Shown here: in pieces, positions 19,473 through 30,191 of the stretch
How positions within the stretch are numbered: the stretch's first letter is position 1
How the letters are laid out: each line of letters opens with the position of its first letter
The notes under the pieces: generated by a model
Databases searched by the model: none
What the model was told of the DNA's origin: nothing
What the model saw: the letters and a program-made list of their open reading frames with translations, nothing else
NCBI GenBank assembly: GCA_036925085.1
Contig: JAUPFP010000026.1
Location: 536,001 to 600,000, forward strand
Length of the DNA: 64,000 nt
Direction of reading: 5' to 3'
Origin: Brachycybe producta
Lineage: Eukaryota; Arthropoda; Diplopoda; Playtdesmida; Andrognathidae
Made by a program: the position numbers and the translations under genes

Positions 19473-20651
19473 TAATGTTAGTAATGGGGAAATACTTCCA
19501 GATGGTTTTACAGTGTACCGTATAGACAGGGTTGGTCGTTCTGGGGGTGGGGTTTTCATAGCTATTTCACAAATATTTCATAGTTGCTGGGAAACAAGTT
19601 TTGAAACAGACTGTGAAATAGTATGTTGTAGTTTAAGGCTAAATAATGGTAAAAAGGTGTTTTTGTATTCTTTCTATTGGCCACCGGGATCCTCCATAGC
19701 AGATATCAATAGTGTAAAAACTTCTTTGGACACTCTTTATCATAAATACCATAGCCAAACCATTATTTTAGGAGGTGAAGTAAATTTTCCAAACATCAAC
19801 TGGGAAATGCTTATGGTGAACAGTGGCAGTGATGGGCCATTAGCAGTTTCACTTTTAGATTGTAGGAATACGTATTCTATGGAACAGGTTGTAACTAAAT
19901 CGGCCAGAAATGACAAATTTCTTGATTTAGTAAGATTTAGTAAGTCCAGAGTTATTATCCAATGTTAGGGTATCAGGGAGAATTAGTGATCATCAGATGG
20001 TCTTATGTGATGTTAATGCAAGTGGGTAAAAAATTTTGAGGTTAAAATAGTGTTTTTAACAAATGTAATTGGGGTGGTTTTAAGTCACATTTGATTGAAA
20101 ATTTTTATAAATTTAAAGAATGTTTTCATCCTCAAAATGTGAATTTGAATTGGTCACATTTTCATAGTTTAATTTTAAGTAGGTCTTCCTTTTTTATTCC
20201 AACCAAGGTAGTAGGGACTATGCCACACCGCTATGGTACACTAGCAAAGTTAAAAAGGCTCTTCGTAAGCAATGCTTATGGAGGAATAGGGCTAGAAATC
20301 ACCCAAAATTAGTAAATTCCAATGAATTCCCATATTGCACGCAGAGCAGCGAAACGGGAAATCTTGTTAGCCCATGACAATTTTAAAACAGAAATGCTTG
20401 GAGAATGGTTAAAAAGAGACCCAAAATTATTTTGGCGTTACATCAAAAAGTCTAGGCAAAGTATAGAATTTATTATTTCTATTGTTGATCCAAATGGGAA
20501 GCTTGTTTCAGATCCAGTAGGGAAAGCTACCTTTTTAAATGAACTATACAAAAAGGTCTTCACAGTTGATGATGGCACACCACATGAGGGTTTTCTTTCA
20601 ACATCTCTTTGTATAGATAAAATTGTAATAACTGCAGATGCGATAGTCAAG
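19473..20651 (+). pseudogene. CR1-like LINE fragment: endonuclease to pre-RT
   Basis: Reading frames encode an APE-type endonuclease: RSGGGVFIAISQ, then YWPPGS, then IILGGEVNFPNINWE where the family usually has GDFN (the catalytic Asp is Glu here). A second frame (20322-20651) has the post-endonuclease region common to CR1/Jockey LINEs (DPKLFWRYIKKSR, DPNGKLVSDPVGKATFLNELY). Its 3' part is cut at 20651 by the LTR of element E and no RT is present. The fragment abuts element B without a visible target-site duplication. Confidence 0.85.
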
Positions 20652-21400
20652 TGTAATGACCCGACTTGGTCACCACAACACTCTGGCAAGATTTTCCTCT
20701 ACTTACCAGATCCTGACTCCGTTAGGGGCCGGGATCCTACTGCAGGCTAGCCCTCCTCTTGTCCGTTCATGGTCCTAGGTGATGACGGTTTGGAGTCTTC
20801 CCTGCAAGTTGATGGTGAACTGCCACCAACTGAAACGAAGAGCCCGTGGTGAATCCCCATTGAATCTACTGTGGTCACCGATGCGAAGTACTAGCCAACA
20901 ATGCCGGAAACAGGACTGAGGTGGTGCTGGTGTTCCCCCACTGGAAACCCACACCCTCCTTGCGGTAATTTTTCCGTTTCTCCATAAAGAAAGAATCGAC
21001 ACAGATACAGTGTGGATAATGAAAATAAAACAAGATAATTTATTCACAAGAATAAATATTAAAACACTCACTCAACAATAGCACAAATCTCCTGGCTAAT
21101 TCAGCCAGGAGAGAAGGTGGTAAAACACCCAAACAAAGAGATGAATACGATGAATGGTGGCCATCTTGGCCACCAGTTGCACAGAGCACCAACACATCCT
21201 AACTTCAAAGGTTACACACACTGCCCAGTATATAATGGCCGCTGCCATTATATATGCCCCCAGGCTGCTCCACCTGAGGATTAGCAGTGACTCTTGCTGG
21301 CCTTTCTGTCATCTGCCAGGCAGCCTACTTTAGCCAGCCTAGCAGACAACAACAGGAAATTTAGTTCTGCTTCCAGAAGGAGAAAAACTGGGTTGTCACA
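20652..21400 (-). repeat. 3' LTR of element E (749 bp)
   Basis: On the minus strand it starts TGTGACAACCCAG after a polypurine tract (21401-21416) and ends GGGTCATTACA at 20652. It carries the TATA palindrome (21229-21254), the conserved stem-loop (21089-21111, arms CTCCTGGCT/AGCCAGGAG), AATAAA, and a GTAAGT donor (20701-20706). It is the closest relative of B's LTR. Confidence 0.92.
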
Positions 21401-21819
21401 ATCCTCTCAACCTCCCTGATCTGCCCCGGGATGAGGTCAGTTGAGCCAGCAAGGATTATGCCTGTGACCCCCACTCAGTTTCAGACTGATTTCCTTGGCA
21501 GTGGATCCATCAGAGCTACCATCCACTCCGACATCCACCAACGTACCCACCATGAGCACATCCGGGTGTTTCGCCACCTGATTCTGAGATCAAAATCAGT
21601 CCCCCTGAGTCTCGCCCTTCCTGCCATTGAAACATATTGCTGGCAAGAGTGGCAAGCTTCTGACCCTGATGTAGGGCCCAACTTGTCAGAAGATCTACAA
21701 GGGTGGCTGCGGGATCAGACACACTCCCTCGTAGCAGTTGGGTAACAAATTCCCCAACCATATCTTTTAAGTCACAGCAAAGGAGATGCTGGATGTATGG
21801 TGCTGCGAGCTGGGCTAGG
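21401..21819 (-). pseudogene. ORF3 C-terminus and polypurine tract of E
   Basis: The frame contains QLAAPYIQHLLCCDLK and LVDLLTSWAL, matching the ORF3 C-terminal domain. At the position of A's PGC it has RGS, so the proposed Cys is absent. It is cut at 21819 by the end of D's LTR, showing that D inserted into ORF3 of E. Confidence 0.85.
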
Positions 21820-22447
21820 TGTAATGGTCTGACTTCACGTGGTCCCTGAGTGATGATGGGCTGTTGACAGTGAATTTCTGCCAACACGACGAAGAACCCA
21901 CGGTGGACCCCCGATGGATCCCAACGTGACACCCGACGCGAAGTATGGGCCGAACAAGACAGTGACAGGATGGTGTGGAGAATTCATATCCCCACCTTTG
22001 TATCCCACTCTCCCCATGAATACTTCCCCAGAATAATTAGACACGTGGCACACAGTGTAGGTTTAAATAAAAAGATAAAGATTTATTCATATACAGATTC
22101 ACTCAATTAAAAAAGTAATCTGCTGGAAAGAATGTCCAGTAGAGAACACACAAAACTTCCAAAACCGAACAAAGAAGATGCCATTAGGTGGCGGCCATCT
22201 TGGACGCCATCACACTTAAGCAACAGAAAACACATCCATCCTCATTTTCAGTCAACCACAGACTGTCCCTCCTTAATGGCTGCCTTGCCAATAAGTACCC
22301 CCAGGCTGCTCCACCTGGAGGTTGACAGTCTCCCTATCTAGAGTATATGTCATCTGCCAGGCTGCCTACACAAACAGCCTAGCAGACGACATCAGGATTT
22401 AGAATTGCACCTCCTAATTAAAGAAGGAGCAAAACTGGGTCGTCACA
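21820..22447 (-). repeat. 3' LTR of element D (628 bp)
   Basis: Minus strand: starts TGTGACGACCCAG and ends CAGACCATTACA at 21820. The U3 palindrome is kept as CTTAATGGC/GCCAATAAG (22272-22295) and the R-region stem-loop as CTGGA/TCCAG (22121-22137) with outer TCT/AGA. It is shorter than related LTRs through internal loss. Confidence 0.88.
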
Positions 22448-22482
22448 ATCCTCTCAACTTCACTGATCTGCCCCGGGATCAG
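22448..22482 (-). promoter_or_regulatory. Polypurine tract and hairpin of D
   Basis: Minus strand GTGAAGTTGAGAGGAT precedes the LTR. The adjoining hairpin CTGATC/GATCAG (22463-22482) replaces A's CCTGTTCC/GGAACAGG with one compensated pair. Confidence 0.75.
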
Positions 22483-22521
22483 GTCCGTCAAGCCAGAAAG
22501 AATTGCTTCTGTGACCCCCAC

Positions 22522-25500
22522 TCAGTTTCGGACTGACTTTGACAGCGGTGGAACCACCGGAGTGCACACCCACTCCGATATCCACCGACGTACCCACCAC
22601 AGGCACATCCGGGTGTTATGCCACCTGCCTCCGATATTGAACTCAGTTCCCATGAGCCTCGCCTCCTCCTGCCGTTGAAACATCTCGATGGCCAGAGTGG
22701 CAAGCTGCGGACCCTCATGGAGGGTCCGACTCGTTAGAAGATCTACGAGAGCAGTTGCGGGATCAGACACGCTTCCTCGTAGTAGTTGGATTACAAATTC
22801 TCCAACCATCTCTTCTAAGTCGCAGCCAAGGAGATGCTGGATGTATGGAGCCGCGAGCTGGACTAGACAAACTAATCCAGCTCCTGTCCCCACCACGTTA
22901 AAAATTGCAAAGCATTTCCTAACCAGGTTGATGACCAACAACACCGGAAAATCTCTACCGCCAAAAACAAGCACATGACACATGCTAAAGGACAGCAACA
23001 ATGGTGCTCATGGTACCGGGAGTGGCTTTCACAAACGGCTATAATTATTATGGAAGCCCTCCATTCCCGGCTGGTCCTGCCACAGACCAAGTCGGTTATT
23101 CAGAAAGACCTCTCCTTCTGAATATGGAGGACTGGCTCCATTGTGTTGTTCCTTGCCCGCAGGCTAGGGGACCTGGCTTCCTCTTCCGGTCCTAGGGTCA
23201 CAAAGACCCTCTTGGGACCCGGAGATAAGGATGCCTTTCCAACGGAAGGCACGAGACCACGTTTGGTAGCAACATTAACTGTCCCCGCCAGGCTGCCCCT
23301 GCATCTAGGTGAATGCGAGCTGACCCGGTGGAGAGTTCCCACCGACCGAACCCGCAGGTTTGGTATCGTGACCACTTGCAGAAAAAATGGAGGCATGCCA
23401 AGACCAACATCTTGCATAGACCTACCATCCATTATCCCCGTCAACACCTGATGGCTGTGGTACTGCTGGTTCCCGGCTGACACGGTCACACAGTGTTGGG
23501 ACTCCTCCTCATCCGTTCCAACTCTTCTGGCAGTCGTCCCTTGGGATGCCTGACCAGAAGGTCCTGGACCTCTCTTCTTCCCATACCTGGACTTTCTCTT
23601 GTCCACCTTTTGTTTCTTCTTGTGGAAAGAAGGTTTACCTTGCTTTGAGCCGGACGCACCTAAGCTCAAAGACTCACCGGGCCAGTCAGACTTAGGAGGG
23701 TGGTTAGCCCTTTTCGAATGACCGGACTTCCCACCCGAAGCCTTTCCAGCCAAAGCTGTACTCGCCTCCGAGTTGACTCCCATAGCTGACTTGACAATTG
23801 AGGATGGTCGTGCTGCCACGACCCGTCCTTTTTCATCCCGAGGAACTTTTACTTTTCCCAGTGCAAGGTTCTGCTGACTCTTGCCACTAACAGTTTTAGC
23901 TCCCGCACCATGCCTTGGGAGCCTGCATCACCCCCTCTGGGCAATGTGTTGTTGGCTGGTGCCAGTTGTGGCACTTGCAACAAGTGCAACACCATGCCTG
24001 ACAGGAGGTTCCTCTATTACAAGCGGATTCCGGACGTCAGTTCCGTGCAGGTGCAGAAACTGAGAGGTCCGGAGCTCGAACTCCTGTCGGCGCTTAACTT
24101 GCTTAGCCTTCTTTATAAGGGCTTCGCACTTTGCCACTTGAGCCCTGTGGTACCGCGCACGGTCCTCATAGCTCCACTTGCCTGTGGGGAAGCCGGCCAG
24201 ACATCCACATGAGGTCTTAGCCTTTTTACCTGCCAGATGACTGGCCACTGGTGGGGTGAAAAAGCAAAGACTTTTCTGTCCCTGACCACTACCACTACTC
24301 AATGGAGTGCTTTTCCTAGAAGCGGATACTGAAACTGGTAGGCCTTTTTCTCCACTCTTCGGTCCTTCTTGGGATTCCCAGACTGCCAGCTTGAACCACC
24401 AGCCACTGTTTCGGGCGAACCCATAACAGACAGTTGGCTAATGCCTAGTTCTCACAACCTTCATGTAGCTCAGGTTACATGAAGGCTATGGGGCCTATGT
24501 ATAAGTGTTGTGAGAACACACACTAGATGGTGGTCAATGTCAAATGTTAGCTTTGGTTAGGTAGCCTTGGTTACCCATATGAAGTCTACACATTATTTAG
24601 TGTGAATGCAAAACAAAGTTAACTTGATCGTACGCCACCTGGTGGTCATAAATCTGAATAGAAAATGGCGTCATTCACTTTCTATTTCCATTGTTAGATG
24701 TTTCAGTCTATTTGTTAATTTATTAAAATAATTTAAAATTATCAATTGATCTTTATTTAATAATTACTTATTTCCATAAACTCTAAATCATCAACCTACC
24801 TACAATTAAAATATGTTGCATTTAGTGTGTTCAATGAAGACTCATGCAATTCAGTTTTGTTCGTATGGACAATATCAGCCATTTTTCCTCCAATTATGTA
24901 TACATTATGCAGGCTATACAAAGCACAATGTCCACACATAATGACCAGTGCCAAATTTGTAAAAATGAAATAAATATGCTGTAGTCAGCACCACCTTTAG
25001 GCAGGTCACAAAGCCCATATGTAGCTGCTTACATGTGAACACAGTCATTTAGCCAAGGCTATTTTAGCCCGAGCTACAAGAAGGTTGTGAGAACTAGGCA
25101 TGACAGGCCAGGCAGCCCCTGGGGCTCTCTCAGGATGAGCATGGGCCACAGCCGGAATTCCTACTGCCAGCATAAGTTTCACCATGGCAGCTTCCCTCCT
25201 CTTAAGCTGAGCCTCTCTTTCAGCAAGAGCCCTCATCTACGTAGCATATCTAACAGCACCAGACTTCTTCTTGGATGTCAATCTATACTTATGGTGCTGC
25301 TGGGAGGAACTCCTCGATGTAGGATTGTTTCCCATCCGCCATCAGAAAACATTCTGATTGTGTCCAGTACTTCTGACTTTCGTCTAAACGATCAAGTCGG
25401 TTCTCTTCAGTTTCCCCGAAGGGTCAACGTCCAGAGGACTTTCTTGAACAATGGCAGTACCTTCCCAGGATCCGGTCATTGTCCGTTTACCCAGGGAGGC

Positions 25501-25766
25501 CTTTCCTCTCCCTTCAGACTCCAAAGAGTCCTCTGAAGAGAGGATACACTAGCCTTTCCACTGCCTGGTGATGTGCACCAAGGAAACATCCAGGTGATGT
25601 GCACCAAGGAAACCTCCATGGTATCCATCCCAGCCTCCGAGTTCTCCTCAGCCAGGCTAGCCAAATTTATCCGGCTTCGGTTCACCGAAGCTACCAGTTT
25701 TCTACTGGCAACCAGCAATCCTACATCTTTCCTTTTCTCTGGCGAAACACCTGCCTTAGGTGCCAA
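22522..25766 (-). pseudogene. ORF3 of element D, broken and MITE-interrupted
   Basis: Frames at 25476-25766, 25045-25236, 23928-24302, 23100-23819 and 22522-23001 together parallel ORF3 of A: N-terminal repeats, REAQLKRREAAM, basic central part, and the C-terminal domain (SMCHVLVFGG, AIFNVVG, QLAAPYIQHLLGCDLEE, TRMCLWWVRRW). The invariant His is present, but the Asp is Asn and the Cys region reads RGSVSDP. The MITE at 24443-25099 splits it; removing it and one AT restores the frame across the junction. Other shifts make it a pseudogene. Confidence 0.85.
24443..25099. mobile_element. MITE, 657 bp, 2-bp AT duplication
   Basis: The termini are inverted: GCCTAGTTCTCACAACCTTC at the left and its complement at the right, with 28 of 29 terminal bases matching. 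AT flanks both sides (24441-24442, 25100-25101). A subterminal hairpin is near 24459-24485. The interior is AT-rich and non-coding. Frame continuity of the host ORF3 after excision supports the boundaries. The superfamily is not certain: a 2-bp AT duplication is close to, but not, the TA of Tc1/mariner. Confidence 0.85.
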
Positions 25767-26310
25767 CTAGCGGCAAACAACCATCCTTGTTTTCTTTTTA
25801 AAACAGGATGGTGCTTAGCCGCTAATCTCGCCAGAGAAACGGCCATCACTGGTGTCATGGCGGCTAAAACACCATTAGCCTCCTCCACCACTGTTTCTAT
25901 AGAGATCCTACCGTCTTCTGCCTTTTTGGCGCAACAACACAGTACGAATCTCCGAGAAAATAGCAGGAGAGAAATCACAGTCAGCAATTTTATCTGCAGA
26001 CTTAACACCAAGTCTGCAGCTGGACATTACAAATTTCTCCACCCAGTACTCCCCGGGCAACCGCCATCTGTCCGTAACAGACAAGCGGTGTCCTGTCCAG
26101 AGGTCTCTGGGCACCCAGTTTTTATTTTTCCGCAACAGGCCATCATCTCACTCCAGGGATTGGCCTGCTCTTTCCCACTAGGGCAGAGACTCATAAAGTC
26201 CCTAAAGAGCCCTGGTGTCCACTGGTGCCTCAGAGGAAGCTTACACTACCTCAAAAGCCTTCAGTTTACTCAGAAAAAGGTAATACCAGGGCTGAGGTGC
26301 TTCCTCTGCC
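25767..26310 (-). other. Post-pol segment of D
   Basis: Between pol and ORF3. The minus-strand frame near 25721-26011 has KKAEDGRISIETVVEEANG and ARLAAKHH, aligned with KKADDGDISMVTVHEVADD and VNLAARRH of A. Conservation at peptide level across LTR subtypes argues that it was once translated. Confidence 0.5.
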
Positions 26311-27059
26311 TCAGTCGGTAGACTCCTTAGCCAAGCCAAGCCGACTGAACTGTCCCGTAAGAACATTATCATCCTCCACCGTCCTATCGGCCTGGAACTC
26401 AGCATCACTGGTTCCAGTGGAGTTCAAAGAGGTGTCAGAGCCTCCAAGGCCATCTTCCTCATGAACTCCACATGTGGGAACATACGGCTTCAGGTTATCA
26501 ACATGAAACCGGTCCCACACCTTCCAACTCTACCCATCAACGAATTCTATCTCATAGACTAGGTCGGAAATCTGCCAGACCACCGTACCCAGTTAAGCCT
26601 TGTAAGCGAAGTTCCACTTCTTGGCTTGGCCAAGCTTACCAGCCATATCCCTCATAAAGACCTTCATACCAGGCTGGTACAAAGTTGGCTTCACCCAGCC
26701 AGCATCATACCAGCTCTTCTGCTTTGCCTGAGCGGCTGCCAAATTTTGATGAGCACGCTCCTCCACGGCTTGGTGGTCAGGCAATTCGCGGACCGGACCG
26801 TTAGGAAGGAGATTATCAATCTCCAACCTAGGTTCGTGGCCAAACAACAATTGGTACGGAGACACTTCTATGCTCTCATGCACCGCAGTGTTGTAGGCCC
26901 ACACGTCAGACCGCAATTTCTCAAACCAATCATGTTGGTGCTTGAGGGGATCCAAGTAATGCTTGATGTCTCCATTACGGTTTTATTCGTATGCTCCATA
27001 AGCCCATTAGCTTGCAGATGGTATGCTGTTGTGAGGTGCTGTGCTATATTATAGCACTC
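26311..27059 (-). pseudogene. pol: Integrase C-terminus of D
   Basis: Starts at the C insertion point and encodes the end of the integrase core and its C-terminal part: DPLKHQHDWFEKLRSDVWAY, SPYQLLFGHEPRLEIDNLL and FHVDNLKPYVPTC. A stop separates the last two frames (26593-26955, 26311-26520). It joins the 38141-43745 part. Confidence 0.88.
27056..27059 (+). repeat. Target-site duplication of C, left copy
   Basis: ACTC precedes the 5' LTR; the same ACTC follows the 3' LTR at 38141-38144. Four-base duplications are within the normal range for Ty3/gypsy integrases. Confidence 0.9.
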
Positions 27060-27488
27060 TGTGGCAACCTGGTCTGCTCAGATTTTAATTTTTGATTGAG
27101 CAGACAAATTTCCCTATGGTGGTCTGCCTGACCGCTACAGTAGGCTGTTGGGACGGACGCCATTTTGGTGCCAGCAGACTTCTCACCATGAAGTCTATGG
27201 GTGAGAGGTCAGTTGTGACCTCTGTCCCCTCCAGGTGGAGTTGCCTGGAGGTTTCCTGTGGCCTAGTCAGCCACAGGATCTGGGCAGTGTGTTGTAGGCT
27301 TTGAATGAGACTAGGCCTGTGGGTGGAGGTCAAGAGAACCTCCACTGTCCAGCATCTTTATCTTCATTTGTGCCTTGGCCATTAGGCCTTTGTTTTCGAT
27401 ATATTTATGGGGGCTTGGCTGGTAGAGGATTACCAGCCAAGTTGTGTAAATATCTACTGCCATCATATATTATTACCATCTTTCATCG

Positions 27489-27508
27489 TAGTGTGAATAA
27501 ATACACTA
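27489..27508 (+). terminator. Poly(A) hairpin of C
   Basis: TAGTGT (27489-27494) pairs with ACACTA (27503-27508) around GAATAAAT. Compared with A, both outer bases changed so that pairing is kept. Confidence 0.7.
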
Positions 27509-27610
27509 ATTCATCACCTACTTTGTGTCTGTGTCTATTTCTTGGGGTTTACCGCGGGAGGGTGGGTTTTCGGTTCCGGGAAACTCCACCGTCTTTACCG
27601 ACCTCTTTTG

Positions 27611-27674
27611 GCCGGTACTCGTGTCGGCTCGCGGTAGAACCCCGGTTCTACCGCGAGCCGACACGAGTACCGGC
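27611..27674 (+). repeat. Perfect 64-bp palindrome in the 5' LTR of C
   Basis: Arms of 31 bp (27611-27641 and 27644-27674) are exact reverse complements around CC. The 3' LTR of the same element has only 14-bp arms here (37912-37941) and different sequence beyond, and A has 12-bp arms, so the right arm was rewritten in this LTR. Confidence 0.9.
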
Positions 27675-27811
27675 AAACGATGAATCGGCGGCGTGTCATC
27701 GTCGTGTTTCACCGTCGGGAGAGCTCCACGTCGACACCACCCAAGGGGTGCACCGTGTGGAGAGGCGGCTGCGGGTACGGTCCCGTCCCCGTCGTCGGAG
27801 CTCTGGTACAG

Positions 27812-27817
27812 GTAAGT
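27812..27817 (+). promoter_or_regulatory. Candidate 5' splice site in U5 of C
   Basis: CAG/GTAAGTGT is a full metazoan donor consensus, 63 bp before the LTR end. Confidence 0.5.
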
Positions 27818-27877
27818 GTGAATGTTTTCGAAGTTTTGTTTACCACGTATTGTAACGGTCCGGCGGGACGTTACAAT

Positions 27878-27895
27878 TGGTTGAGTCACCGGGTA
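27878..27895 (+). promoter_or_regulatory. Primer-binding site of C
   Basis: TGGTTGAGTCACCGGGTA, two bases after the LTR, differs from B's site at two positions. Confidence 0.7.
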
Positions 27896-27979
27896 CCTGT
27901 ACCCCGCCTCTCGCACGGTGATTTACCGTGGATTCGACCGTTTAGTCGGTCGAATCACTGTGCAGTGAGAGTACGCCAC

Positions 27980-28500
27980 TGGGTGCGGACTTTGGTCCGT
28001 GGGACAGTGGCGGAAACCACCGTTTCACCGTTGATTTACCGTTGCTCACCGTGGGGAACGGACTCCGGTCTGTTGTACCGTGGTGAACGGTAAATCTACT
28101 GCAGTTTACCGTAATTTTACCGTTGATTACCGTGGGGAACGGACTCCGGTCCGTTGTACTGTGGTTAACGGTAAATTTACCGTCGAACTACCGTGGGGCA
28201 CAGACTACGGTCCGTGGTACCGTGGTTTTCGGTGGTGTACGGTGTTTTACCGCAAGTACACCGTGGTGTACAGACTTTTGTCCGTTGGTCCGCGGTAGAA
28301 AGTGGTGAAAGGTCTTTTACCGAGAAGTACACCGTTGGAAACGGACTTTTGTCCGTTATACCGCGGTAGAAACCGGTAGAGGTAAACTCTGACCGTACTG
28401 CACCGTGGGACACGGACTGTGGTCCGTGATACCGCGGTTACGCACGGTTACATCCGTTCGTAACGGTATTTTACGAACGTTTGTCCGTGAGTTTACCGTT
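27980..28500 (+). repeat. Leader array of CGGAC-N4-GTCCG hairpins (C)
   Basis: About eight short palindromes follow each other at roughly 60-80 nt intervals. The perfect ones are 27986-27999 (loop TTTG), 28139-28154 (loop TCCG region), 28341-28356 (loop TTTT) and 28411-28428 (loop TGTG); imperfect ones are near 28065, 28206, 28276 and 28478. Intervening text repeats TACCGTGG and ACGGTAAA. A further hairpin has arms CGTTCGTAA/TTACGAACG (about 28457-28481). Confidence 0.8.
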
Positions 28501-28655
28501 TTCGATGGTGGAAACCGTTATCTGGTGGCTTTGTCCAGATTTTACCGTTCGTTGACGGTGAAAAATGGAGACAGCCCCAAAAGTACCGACGGGAGGTCGG
28601 GAACTTGGTGCGGATGCGGGTTTAGAGTTACGCGGCCACGTGGTCGACCGTCCCC

Positions 28656-30191
28656 TTGGGGGCGGAAGGCGGAGATCCTCTGGAAACAGAGGAACGAAGC
28701 GGTAGCGTAGACAGAGATTTCCCGGAGGACTGGGTCACGGTGCGGAAACGCCACCGTGACATTCTTCCGGGAGAATACTTGTTGGAAGACAGTGAGTCCG
28801 ATGGTGATCTCACCGGGGAGGACGATCGGCCACGGCCAAATGTCCAAGTTTCCACCGCCGCCCGTCCGGTTGGACGTGGCGTTCAACCCCGTCGGGACAT
28901 GGTGGAAATCCCGGTTGAGACTGCACGTGAAGGCCGGGCCTTTTTGGCCGGGCTATCCGAGCAGCAACTCATTGAGATTGCCTACGGGATAGATGTCCTT
29001 CGTTTGGAAGGACGACTGTCCCGGTCGACGATCGAGCCGAGGGTAGAACCTCGGTTTTCACTGTCGCCCGTGCGTGAAGGCACATGGAGAGAGGAACCAC
29101 CGGTACAACCCCGGTTGGTACCTCCGCGGGAGGCACCCAGGCCATCTCCTAGAGAGATTGGCCGGGGGGTTCCTCCTGCACCCGGACAGCAGCCGAGGGT
29201 TCAGTTGATGATACCCTCGGAAGCTGAGTCCGTGTCTGACGTTTTGGGGAACCAGAGCAGGCAGCCTCGCAGGATTAGCGCCGCTGCTTGGACGCCCGCT
29301 CCAGCAGTTTCAGCGGAGGTTCAGGTGTTCGGGTTCTTTAACATGGTCCACTCATTTGCTCGTTACGACAACAGAGAGGATATGGCGCCTTTTCTCCGCA
29401 AGTTCGAAGCAAAAACCCGAGCTCAGCGCTGGACGGACGAGTCCCGATGCAGTTTTTTTACGTTTCTGCTTGACAGTCCGGCGGAGGAGTACTACGCCAC
29501 TTTGGTGGAAACTCTTCCGGACCTGACCTGGACTGAGCTGAAGGATGCTCTGTGTAGCCGCTTCAGCACAAGTAACCCGGCTCGCCTCTGTTTCGGCAAA
29601 TTTGAGTCGATGAAACAGAAGGCTACCGAGTCTGTGCAGGCATTCTACTGGCGGTTCTTGGAACTGTCCGACCAAGTGTCTCCGGGCGAAAACGAGAGCT
29701 GTCGGCTCATTCGCTTCAAAAGGAAACTCCTGACGGCCATCACTGATCAATTGATCGGTTGTAAGGCCGGTACGGTGGAGGCATATGCCAGAAAGGCACG
29801 GCTGGTTGAAGCCAATTTGCTTCTTGTAGGTAAATTACCTACCCGTACTAGAGGGGTTCCTCAGGACAGGGCTAGTGCTCAGTCCTCCGGAACCACGGCT
29901 AGCTCTGGGAGCTCTGCCAGGGCTTCATCTTCGAGCCAAACGGGTGCGAAGGCTACTGCGCCGTCCAAGTCGGACAAAGCAGGAGCCAAGACCGGAGGCA
30001 AGAAGAGGAAGACAGCAGGCTCTGGCGGAGGTCAGCCGGCGGCAACGCCTCGAAGTGTGGACCATGCAGGAGATTCACTCCAGCGACCACGTCCTTGTTT
30101 TGGGTGTAACCAGATGGGTCACCTGAAGAAGGATTGTCCGAAGGCTGCGGCCAAAGGGCAGGTTGCCAGAGTGGTGCCTGACGAGAGTTAG
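28656..30191 (+). CDS. gag: Gag of element C (511 codons)
   Basis: The frame opens at 28626 after a stop and has no early ATG; 28656 (TTG) is only the start of the listed frame, and an upstream ATG at 28565 is in another phase, so the true start is unclear. Residues 1-200 are low-complexity. The capsid-like part includes FGFFNMVHSFARYDN, FLRKFEAKTRAQRW and SVQAFYWRFLELSDQVSP. A basic Ser/Lys region precedes a CCHC zinc knuckle CFGCNQMGHLKKDC (30096-30137). It would assemble the particle and bind genomic RNA. The frame ends at TAG 30189-30191, although D's gag continues about 48 residues past this point. Confidence 0.85.
   Translation: MGAEGGDPLETEERSGSVDRDFPEDWVTVRKRHRDILPGEYLLEDSESDGDLTGEDDRPRPNVQVSTAARPVGRGVQPRRDMVEIPVETAREGRAFLAGLSEQQLIEIAYGIDVLRLEGRLSRSTIEPRVEPRFSLSPVREGTWREEPPVQPRLVPPREAPRPSPREIGRGVPPAPGQQPRVQLMIPSEAESVSDVLGNQSRQPRRISAAAWTPAPAVSAEVQVFGFFNMVHSFARYDNREDMAPFLRKFEAKTRAQRWTDESRCSFFTFLLDSPAEEYYATLVETLPDLTWTELKDALCSRFSTSNPARLCFGKFESMKQKATESVQAFYWRFLELSDQVSPGENESCRLIRFKRKLLTAITDQLIGCKAGTVEAYARKARLVEANLLLVGKLPTRTRGVPQDRASAQSSGTTASSGSSARASSSSQTGAKATAPSKSDKAGAKTGGKKRKTAGSGGGQPAATPRSVDHAGDSLQRPRPCFGCNQMGHLKKDCPKAAAKGQVARVVPDES

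Larger units (their letters stand above)
21820..27059 (-). mobile_element. Ty3/gypsy element D, 3' part
   Basis: This minus-strand part holds the integrase C-terminus, post-pol segment, ORF3 (itself interrupted by a MITE), polypurine tract and 3' LTR. It continues at 38141-43745; element C splits D inside the integrase and the coding sequence resumes exactly across the ACTC duplication. D lies in ORF3 of element E. Confidence 0.92.
27060..27875 (+). repeat. 5' LTR of element C (816 bp)
   Basis: TGTGGCAACC to GGACGTTACA. It shares the inverted-repeat chain of LTR A. Specific items: stem-loop 27414-27441 (arms CTTGGCTGGTA/TACCAGCCAAG), TATA-like ATATATTTAT near 27400, poly(A) hairpin, a 64-bp perfect palindrome, and GTAAGT donor at 27812. 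It keeps about 36 bp lost from the 3' LTR. Confidence 0.95.

Noticed and set aside
27301-27855. 184-codon frame in the 5' LTR of C (and a similar one at 37621-38289)
   Set aside because: It runs through hairpins, the poly(A) signal and the splice donor, and is not kept in LTR A.
27980-28500. Regularly spaced short palindromes resembling a CRISPR array
   Set aside because: The units are imperfect, the intervening text is itself repeated, and the place is a retrotransposon leader in eukaryotic DNA.
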